From Parvularcula sp964342585 (GTDB taxonomy: Bacteria; Pseudomonadota; Alphaproteobacteria; Caulobacterales; Parvularculaceae), in contig CAYFHK010000088.1 of the NCBI GenBank assembly GCA_964342585.1, forward strand, positions 1 through 11,293: a stretch of 11,293 nucleotides of DNA, read 5' to 3'. Each line of letters opens with the position of its first letter. The stretch's first letter is position 1. Below the pieces are notes generated by a model, which saw only the letters and a list, made by a program, of their open reading frames with translations, ran no database searches and had not been told where the DNA came from. The position numbers were made by a program, and so were the translations under genes. Shown here piece after piece: positions 6,741 through 11,293 of this stretch.

Positions 6741-6823
6741 TGACCTTCCCATCGGTTTTCACGCAGCCGGTTGCCAGCCCCACGGCGAAAGCGACATAAC
6801 CGCTTGAACCCGATGGGAGGTCA
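6741..6823 (+). promoter_or_regulatory. Long inverted repeat covering the ribosome-binding site of the MDR gene
   Basis: The left arm TGACCTTCCCATCGG (6741-6755) pairs with the right arm CCGATGGGAGGTCA (6810-6823) over 14 base pairs with one bulged T. The loop is 54 bases and may fold further. The right arm contains GGGAGG (6815-6820), the Shine-Dalgarno sequence for the GTG start at 6829. It could be a translational switch or, as DNA, a split operator. No U-run follows, so a simple terminator is unlikely. The pairing is seen; the function is inferred. Confidence 0.55.
6756..6770 (+). repeat. 15-base direct repeat, copy 2
   Basis: This is the second exact copy of TTTTCACGCAGCCGG (first at 6506-6520). 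It begins immediately after the left arm of the inverted repeat in the MDR gene leader, so it would lie in the loop of that structure. Confidence 0.8.
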
Positions 6824-6828
6824 CGAAC

Positions 6829-7836
6829 GTGAAAGCAATTCATTGCCGTAAACCCGGCGGTCTCGACAAAATTGAGATCGCCGATATCGCCGAACCCGGC
6901 GACCCAAAAGCCGGCGAAATCCGTGTACGTCTTCATGCCACGTCGCTGAACTATCACGACTATAACGTCGTGATGGGGATGCTGCTGCATGAAGACAAGC
7001 GTATCCCCATGTCTGATGGCGCAGGCGTTGTCGAAGCGGTGGGTGAAGGGGTTACGGAATTCACCCCTGGCGATCACGTCGTCTCCGTCTTTTTCCCGCA
7101 ATGGCTCGATGGCCCTCCTCGCGATGCCGATTTCCGCACCGTGCCAGGGGATGGTGTCGACGGGTATGCGCGCAAAATGGTGGTGACCCCAGCGCATTGG
7201 TTCACGAAAGCGCCGAAAGGCTATTCGCACGAAGAGGCGGCCACGCTTACCTGCGCGGGGCTGACAGCATGGCGGGCGCTGATCGTCGATGGACCGCTCA
7301 AGCCGGGCGATACCGTCCTATGTCTCGGCACGGGCGGCGTTTCGATTTTCGCCTTGCAGATCGCCAAAGCCATGGGCGCGCGGGTCGCCATTACATCGTC
7401 ATCGGATGAAAAGCTGGCGCGCTGTCGCGAGATGGGCGCGGATTTCACCGCCAACTACAAACAAACCGAGGACTGGGGCAAAGCCGTTCTCAACTGGACG
7501 GAAGGCCGCGGCGCCGATCACATCGTTGAGGTTGGCGGACCTGCGACGCTGCCGCAATCCATCACCGCATGCGCGATCGGCGGGCACATTGCCTTACTTG
7601 GTGTGCTGACAGGCATCCAAGGCGACATCCCCACCGCCGCGATGTTCCGTAAGCAAATCAGATTGCAGGGCCTGATTGTCGGCAGCCGCGCCAATCAGCT
7701 CGACTTCGTTCGGGCGCTTGAAACAACGGGCATTAAGCCAGTGATCGATCGCACCTTCCCGATCGATGAGCTAGGCGCCGCTTTCAAACACGAAGCGGAC
7801 GGCAAGCATTTCGGCAAAATCGTTGCGACGATCTAA
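6829..7836 (+). CDS. Zinc-independent MDR oxidoreductase (quinone oxidoreductase/alcohol dehydrogenase-like), 335 aa
   Basis: This is a medium-chain dehydrogenase/reductase of the quinone-oxidoreductase type, a cytoplasmic NAD(P)H-dependent enzyme acting on ketones, quinones or enones. The N-terminal GroES-like catalytic domain carries TSLNYHDYN at 38-46 and MSDGAGVVEAVGEGV at 61-75. The Rossmann domain has the nucleotide loop CLGTGGVSIFALQ at 165-177, and SSSDEK at 190-195 after the second strand. The cluster of four structural-zinc cysteines found in zinc alcohol dehydrogenases is absent. The start is GTG at 6829 with GGAGG 8 bases upstream, and no better start exists. Full length for the family. 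It is downstream of the small lipoprotein gene and separated from it by an inverted repeat that overlaps its ribosome-binding site. It ends two bases before the converging lpxR-like stop. The substrate cannot be named. Confidence 0.93.
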   Translation: MKAIHCRKPGGLDKIEIADIAEPGDPKAGEIRVRLHATSLNYHDYNVVMGMLLHEDKRIPMSDGAGVVEAVGEGVTEFTPGDHVVSVFFPQWLDGPPRDADFRTVPGDGVDGYARKMVVTPAHWFTKAPKGYSHEEAATLTCAGLTAWRALIVDGPLKPGDTVLCLGTGGVSIFALQIAKAMGARVAITSSSDEKLARCREMGADFTANYKQTEDWGKAVLNWTEGRGADHIVEVGGPATLPQSITACAIGGHIALLGVLTGIQGDIPTAAMFRKQIRLQGLIVGSRANQLDFVRALETTGIKPVIDRTFPIDELGAAFKHEADGKHFGKIVATI

Positions 7837-7838
7837 GC

Positions 7839-8837
7839 CTAAAACTTCCGGGCAAGACTGAGCGCACCGAACATTTGGGGCTCGTCTTGCCCCTCAAACT
7901 GCTCAGTTCGGTAAACGTGCGTATACGTGAATTGCCATTTCGCCAACTGAATAGCGAAGCCGGCTTGAAGGTCGCCGACGAAGGTGTTGCTCGGCACTTG
8001 CGGATCATCGTCGCGGAAGAAACTCCCATCGAGGACGATGGCATGGGCGACCGCCCGCCCCTCTGCGCCAGCGAAGACATACCAGTTCAGGCCGGGCTCT
8101 TCGACAAAATAGCCCGCCCCTGCGAGCGACGGCCGGATACGCGGTGGGCCATAGTCGTAAAGATTGCTGCCAATTCTAAACGTCAGCCCCGCATTCGCGT
8201 CCGTTCGAAAATTCCCAGCATTGAACCCTACATTCGGCGTGACATCGAGGCCGACGCCTAAGAACTCGCCTGTCGCGATAGCCTTGAACCGGCGATCATA
8301 GCCGATATTGATGATGGCTTCGTCATCTATTTGATTATCCCACCCCTGAACACTTTCGTCATCGATCAGATCATGGAAACCGTTTTGCACTTCTTCCCCA
8401 AGCGCACTTGGCCCCACAATGCCGAGCGTGATCGACAGACGGTCAAGGCGGGACGGTTGCTGAGCGACGATCGTATACTCGCCATATAGAAAGCCAGCAT
8501 AAGGATGTTGATCCGGCAATGGCGTTGCGACGCCAGTGTCTCGCGGCGTGTAGATCGAATGGCCAACGGCAATGCCCCGCCGCACCTGCAAATCTTCGGC
8601 GCCGCCACTCATGACATTCGCCAACCAGCCTTCCGCCCCTCCAGATTCCTTTGCTCCGGATAGATAGGATAGGCGCAAGCCGTTTGTGTAATTTCGATCA
8701 GATCCGCCAAAAAGGTCGTTCTCGACCACAAGGCCCCAAGTTGCTTTGTCATCATCGGGGAGAGTCGGCTGCGCCGTGGCGCTTAACGCGGGAGCGAACG
8801 CAAAAATCGCGGCGCTTCCTAAGAGTAATCTGGTCAT
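7839..8837 (-). CDS. lpxR: LpxR-family lipid A 3'-O-deacylase (DUF2219), outer membrane, 332 aa
   Basis: LpxR is a calcium-dependent outer-membrane beta-barrel enzyme that removes the 3'-acyloxyacyl chain of lipid A, altering the cell surface. A signal peptide (residues 1-22, ending ATA before Gln23) is followed by the family landmarks: WGLVVENDLFGGSDRNYTNG with Asn40-Asp41 and Thr51, HPYAGFLYGEY at 111-121, and GPSALGEEVQNGFHDLI at 142-158. By spacing, His155 matches the catalytic histidine. The segment QGWDNQI at 164-170 is also typical. The chain ends in Phe (RKF), as outer-membrane barrels do. The start is ATG at 8837 with GGGGAA 7 bases upstream. An upstream in-frame start at 8870 would put eleven non-signal residues in front. 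Two sampled lines are about 47-52% GC, below most neighbours. Symbol given by family resemblance; activity and lipid A chemistry are unverified. Confidence 0.88.
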   Translation of the reverse strand: MTRLLLGSAAIFAFAPALSATAQPTLPDDDKATWGLVVENDLFGGSDRNYTNGLRLSYLSGAKESGGAEGWLANVMSGGAEDLQVRRGIAVGHSIYTPRDTGVATPLPDQHPYAGFLYGEYTIVAQQPSRLDRLSITLGIVGPSALGEEVQNGFHDLIDDESVQGWDNQIDDEAIINIGYDRRFKAIATGEFLGVGLDVTPNVGFNAGNFRTDANAGLTFRIGSNLYDYGPPRIRPSLAGAGYFVEEPGLNWYVFAGAEGRAVAHAIVLDGSFFRDDDPQVPSNTFVGDLQAGFAIQLAKWQFTYTHVYRTEQFEGQDEPQMFGALSLARKF

Positions 8838-8977
8838 AAGAGGTTCCCCGCAATAGATCAGTTGTTGCAAATTTTAGACTGAACGCACCCTAATGCCTTA
8901 CTTAACGGACTTGGCGCGTTGAGGTTCCGGAAGGATGTAAAAGAATTAACGGCTGGACATCAGAGAATGAAGAATGG
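8838..8977. other. Divergent intergenic region between the lpxR-like gene and tadA
   Basis: This AT-richer stretch separates two divergently transcribed genes. On the minus strand, TAAAAT at 8876-8871 is a fair -10 box for the lpxR-like gene, but no -35 box stands at the right distance. For tadA there is AAGGA at 8931-8935. The tadA frame stays open from 8906, so part of this stretch may be coding. Confidence 0.35.
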
Positions 8978-9418
8978 ATGGCCCGCGCGCTCGACCTCGC
9001 GCGGGCTGCGGCTGATGCAGGCGAAGTCCCCGTGGGCGCTGTCCTCGTGAGCGACGCTGGGGAGCTTCTTGGCGAAGGACATAACCAGCCGATCGCCATG
9101 CATGATGCCACGGCGCATGCAGAAATTATCGCCCTACGGAATGCTTTGAGGCATGTTGGGAACTATCGTTTGCCGCCGGGCGCGTCGCTTTACGTCACGC
9201 TTGAGCCCTGCGCGATGTGTGCGGGGGCAATTTCTCATGCGCGTGTTGGGCGCCTGGTCTATGGGGCGGATGATCCAAAGGGCGGCGCCGTCGCGCATGG
9301 CCCGCAGCTATTTACACAGTCTACGGTTCATCATCGACCAAGTGAGATCGTCAGCGGCTGCTTGGCAGAAGAAGCAGCCACGCTGCTGAAAGCCTTCTTC
9401 AAAGCGCGGCGCGGTTAA
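8978..9418 (+). CDS. tadA: tRNA adenosine(34) deaminase TadA, 146 aa from first ATG
   Basis: TadA converts adenosine to inosine at the wobble position of tRNA-Arg(ACG), an essential decoding step. The zinc site is complete: His47-Ala48-Glu49 in ATAHAEI, where Glu shuttles the proton, and Cys78/Cys81 in LEPCAMCAGA. GEVPVGAVLV at 15-24 and YGADDPKGGAVAHG at 95-108 are typical, the latter being the KGGA segment that distinguishes TadA from other cytidine/deoxycytidylate deaminases. The only conventional start is ATG at 8978, with poor ribosome binding. However, the frame upstream reads SENEEWM, resembling the conserved EYWM of the TadA first helix, so translation may begin earlier. There is no ATG, GTG or TTG back to the stop at 8903, and ATT at 8945, with AAGGA 9 bases upstream, is the main candidate (157 aa). 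Its last codon overlaps the converging neighbour. Confidence 0.96.
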   Translation: MARALDLARAAADAGEVPVGAVLVSDAGELLGEGHNQPIAMHDATAHAEIIALRNALRHVGNYRLPPGASLYVTLEPCAMCAGAISHARVGRLVYGADDPKGGAVAHGPQLFTQSTVHHRPSEIVSGCLAEEAATLLKAFFKARRG

Positions 9419-9909
9419 TTGGTGGGGACGACTGCCCGTCCGGCTTTCGGCACGGAAGGCGGGACAAACCGGGCGCCGCCCAATAGAGTCGCACCGCCCG
9501 TCGCGGCCACCCGCATCACCGGCACACCGCCAACGCTTTCGTATACCACATCGCCACGGGTCGTCCGTGTCGCGAACAGTGTGTGTGGCGCCTTCGACGG
9601 CGGACATGCGCCCTCGGCATTACACACAAACTGAATGACCGCCTGATCGCCTTCTTTCGGGATGAAAGCAAAACGCTCACCGCCGCCGTCGACGGCATAA
9701 ACGGCGCCCGGCGCGCCAAACTGCTCGCTCAACAGGCCGGTCGGCGCCTTCAACCGATCGAAAGCCGGGTCAGATTGCGCCTCCGCTACGGCATAGGTGG
9801 CGATGCCGCCCGCTGCGATCAGCGCTAGCGCCATGACACTCGCCTGCCGCGCGCGGCGGCGACGTTCTCGCCTGAACAAGATCAGACTGCTTGATTTCAC
9901 GTACTGCAT
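9415..9909 (-). CDS. Membrane-anchored hypothetical protein, 164 aa
   Basis: I do not recognise this protein. It has a short cytoplasmic head with a strongly basic patch at 13-21 (RRERRRRAR), one hydrophobic segment at about 23-43, and then a roughly 120-residue domain that the positive-inside rule places in the periplasm. That domain holds two cysteines (96 and 102) that could form a disulfide, a Gly/Val-rich strand-like C-terminal half, and a Pro-rich end. The segment could alternatively be an uncleaved or cleaved signal peptide (AVAEAQ at its end). The start is ATG at 9909 with GGAAGGGAG 8 bases upstream. An in-frame ATG at 9972 would add 21 residues without a good site. Its TAA overlaps the tadA TAA in the shared palindrome TTAA. 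Nothing in the context suggests a function. Confidence 0.78.
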   Translation of the reverse strand: MQYVKSSSLILFRRERRRRARQASVMALALIAAGGIATYAVAEAQSDPAFDRLKAPTGLLSEQFGAPGAVYAVDGGGERFAFIPKEGDQAVIQFVCNAEGACPPSKAPHTLFATRTTRGDVVYESVGGVPVMRVAATGGATLLGGARFVPPSVPKAGRAVVPTN

Positions 9910-9979
9910 CTTTCGCGCTCCCTTCCGAGATCGCCCCTCATCGGATGCTCCCGACGTCAGACTAAGATGCAATCGTGGC

Positions 9980-10000
9980 GATCGCGTGAAGATCGCGTGA
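9980..10000. repeat. Tandem 11-base repeat, two copies
   Basis: GATCGCGTGAA is followed directly by GATCGCGTGA. It lies in the 119-base gap between the end of phaB and the start of the leftward hypothetical gene, 71-91 bases upstream of that gene's ATG, a position fitting a regulator-binding site. Confidence 0.5.
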
Positions 10001-10028
10001 GTCTTTAACTAAAACTCGACCGAGTGGT

Positions 10029-10754
10029 TTAGGCCGCGATGTATTGGCCGCCATTGGCTGTCAGCACGGTGCCGGTGATAAACCCGGCCATCTCATCTGC
10101 CAAAAACGCCACCGCGTGGGCGATTTCCTCGGGCGTGCCAAGGCGGCCCACCGGGATATCGGCCACGATGCTGTCGAGCACCTCTTGCTTCATGGCCGCG
10201 ACCATGTCGGTGGCGATGTAGCCGGGTGCGACGGCGTTGACCGTGATCCCTTTGCGCGCTGTCTCCAGCGCCAGCGCGCGGGTGAACCCGATCAGCCCCG
10301 CTTTGGCGGCTGAATAGTTCGTCTGACCAAATTGGCCTTTTTGCCCGTTGATCGAAGAGATATTCACGATGCGCCCATAGCTGCGATCGCGCATGCCGTT
10401 GATCACCGGTTTCGTCATGTTGAAGGCGGAGCTCAAATTGGTCTCGATCACCGCGTGCCACTGCTCCGGCTCCATTTTGTGGAACGCCCCGTCACGCGTG
10501 ATCCCCGCATTGTTCACCAACACGCCGACTGGGCCGTGCGCTTTTTCAATTTCCGCCACGGTGTCGGCGCATGCGGCGTAGTCCGAGACGTCGCATTGGA
10601 AGGTGGAGATGCCTAGCTCGTCTGCGCATTTCTTCGCGGCTTCCGTGTTCCCGCCGTAAATGGCGGCAACGGTGTACCCATCGGCTTTTAGCTTGGCTGA
10701 GATGGCGTGGCCGATGCCGCGCGTCCCCCCGGTCACGATAGCGACTTTCGACAT
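10029..10754 (-). CDS. phaB: Acetoacetyl-CoA reductase PhaB, 241 aa
   Basis: PhaB reduces acetoacetyl-CoA to (R)-3-hydroxybutyryl-CoA with NADPH, the second step of poly-3-hydroxybutyrate synthesis, in the cytoplasm. It is a classical SDR: TGGTRGIG at 8-15, NNAGITRDGAFHKM at 81-94, and the diagnostic stretch NISSINGQKGQFGQTNYSAAK, which includes Ser134, Tyr147 and Lys151. The C-terminus is GTVLTANGGQYI. NNAGITRD and NGQKGQFGQTNY are the features that separate PhaB from the related 3-oxoacyl-ACP reductase FabG. Full length. The ATG at 10754 has GGAGG about 6 bases upstream. It follows phaA by 91 bases in the same direction, and the gap contains a strong hairpin. Polymer synthase (phaC) is not in the window, so storage-polymer synthesis is inferred; the pair can also feed acetyl-CoA assimilation. 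Confidence 0.95.
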   Translation of the reverse strand: MSKVAIVTGGTRGIGHAISAKLKADGYTVAAIYGGNTEAAKKCADELGISTFQCDVSDYAACADTVAEIEKAHGPVGVLVNNAGITRDGAFHKMEPEQWHAVIETNLSSAFNMTKPVINGMRDRSYGRIVNISSINGQKGQFGQTNYSAAKAGLIGFTRALALETARKGITVNAVAPGYIATDMVAAMKQEVLDSIVADIPVGRLGTPEEIAHAVAFLADEMAGFITGTVLTANGGQYIAA

Positions 10755-10812
10755 CAGTTTCCTCCGATTATTCTACGCCGCCTGGTGTTTGTGTTGGCGA
10801 CTTTTCCGTTGT

Positions 10813-10835
10813 GGGCGCGTCCAGCGGACGCGCCC
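10813..10835 (-). promoter_or_regulatory. Perfect hairpin between phaA and phaB
   Basis: Arms GGGCGCGTCC (10813-10822) and GGACGCGCCC (10826-10835) are exact 10-bp complements around a 3-base loop. The hairpin lies 10 bases after the phaA stop and 58 bases before the phaB start. No U-run follows on the leftward transcript, so it looks like an intercistronic stabilising or partial-termination element rather than a full terminator. The structure is seen; the role is inferred. Confidence 0.6.
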
Positions 10836-10845
10836 TTGAGGCATA

Positions 10846-11293
10846 TCAATTAATTCGCTCGACGCACATCGCGACACCCATGCCGCCACCAATGCACAAT
10901 GTAGCGAGGCCTTTTTGAGCATCGCGCCGCTTGAGTTCGTACAGCAGCGTGGTGAGCACCCGGGCACCGGATGCACCGATCGGGTGGCCAAGGGCGATGG
11001 CGCCGCCATTGACGTTCACTTTTTCGGGATCCCAGCCGAGCTCTTTTCCAACGGCCAGCGACTGCGCTGCAAAGGCCTCGTTCGCTTCGATCAGATCAAG
11101 ATCATCGATCGTCCACCCAGCTTTCTCCAACGCCAAGCGGCTTGCGGGTGCGGGGCCGATGCCCATGATAGAGGGATCAACACCGCAATGCGCGAAGGAG
11201 ACGATGCGGGCGAGCGGCGCGCCGCCGGCCTGATCGAGTGCTTTCTCCGACATCAGGACCAGCGCGGCCGCGCCATCATTGATGCCCGAGGCA
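10846..11293 (-). CDS. phaA: Acetyl-CoA acetyltransferase (beta-ketothiolase) PhaA, C-terminal part (gene continues beyond right edge)
   Basis: This thiolase condenses two acetyl-CoA into acetoacetyl-CoA, the first step of the polyhydroxybutyrate route. Only the last 149 or so codons are in view. The frame is open to the window end and begins with ASGINDGAAALVLMS, the conserved thiolase segment preceding the second half of the fold. Then come NEAFAAQS near the middle, NGGAIALGHPIGASG with the catalytic His, and CIGGGMGVAMCVE with the catalytic Cys that activates the second acetyl-CoA. The nucleophilic Cys of the N-terminal half is outside. The ATG at 11253 is internal, not a start. Pairing with phaB supports the biosynthetic PhaA name over a degradative FadA or AtoB role, though sequence alone does not exclude AtoB. 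Confidence 0.94.
   Translation of the reverse strand, partial: ASGINDGAAALVLMSEKALDQAGGAPLARIVSFAHCGVDPSIMGIGPAPASRLALEKAGWTIDDLDLIEANEAFAAQSLAVGKELGWDPEKVNVNGGAIALGHPIGASGARVLTTLLYELKRRDAQKGLATLCIGGGMGVAMCVERIN

Noticed and set aside
10011..10025. Possible terminator of phaB
   Set aside because: A short ACTCG/CGAGT stem with a 2-base gap is followed by only three U residues on the leftward transcript; too weak to list.
10846..11253. A complete 135-residue thiolase-like gene starting at the ATG at 11253
   Set aside because: The frame stays open to the window edge and upstream codons encode conserved thiolase sequence, so this is the tail of a larger gene.
1..11293. CRISPR arrays, tRNA or rRNA genes, insertion sequences, integrases, toxin-antitoxin or phage-defence genes
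   Set aside because: I looked on both strands and found no spaced repeat arrays, cloverleaf sequences, transposase motifs or defence-protein signatures.

Overview
The window looks like chromosome of a moderately GC-rich alphaproteobacterium. The evidence is a CIRCE-controlled groES-groEL operon, a poly-3-hydroxybutyrate-type phaA-phaB pair, Tat- and lipoprotein-dependent export signals, and the overall flavour of the proteins. Relatives of Parvularcula or other Caulobacterales-like lineages are a guess; nothing here fixes the genus. I see no tRNA, rRNA, CRISPR array, insertion sequence, integrase or phage gene. Every gap between genes is shorter than 300 bases.

Layout, left to right. (1) 1-765, minus strand: the groESL chaperonin operon with its promoter and HrcA operator (CIRCE); groEL runs off the left edge. 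(2) 881-1933, plus: an unrecognised membrane protein with locally lower GC. (3) 2050-6397, minus: four closely spaced genes in the order carboxymuconolactone-decarboxylase-like protein, SDR oxidoreductase (4-base overlap), Tat-exported lipoprotein of the class V aminotransferase fold, and a cytoplasmic GH13 alpha-glucosidase. (4) 6559-7836, plus: a 57-residue lipoprotein gene, then a zinc-independent MDR oxidoreductase, with a long inverted repeat between them. (5) 7839-8837, minus: an LpxR-type lipid A 3'-O-deacylase meeting the MDR gene tail to tail with two bases between. (6) 8978-9418, plus: the tRNA adenosine deaminase tadA. (7) 9415-9909, minus: a small membrane-anchored hypothetical protein converging on tadA with a 4-base overlap. 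(8) 10029-11293, minus: phaB, preceded by phaA, which runs off the right edge.

How they work together. groES and groEL form one folding machine under heat-shock repression. phaA and phaB perform the first two steps from acetyl-CoA to (R)-3-hydroxybutyryl-CoA, normally for carbon storage. The four-gene minus cluster mixes redox or small-molecule genes, a periplasmic PLP enzyme and a glycosidase. Their spacing suggests cotranscription, but a common pathway cannot be read from the sequence. LpxR acts on the outer membrane and TadA on tRNA-Arg.

The points most worth a second look are RNA-level. One perfect 11-bp hairpin holds the Shine-Dalgarno sequence of the Tat-aminotransferase gene. A 14-bp stem with one bulge holds that of the MDR gene. 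A perfect 10-bp hairpin sits between phaA and phaB. In addition, conserved TadA sequence reads upstream of the only conventional start codon. I found no convincing wholly new system; the candidates are listed with their limits.
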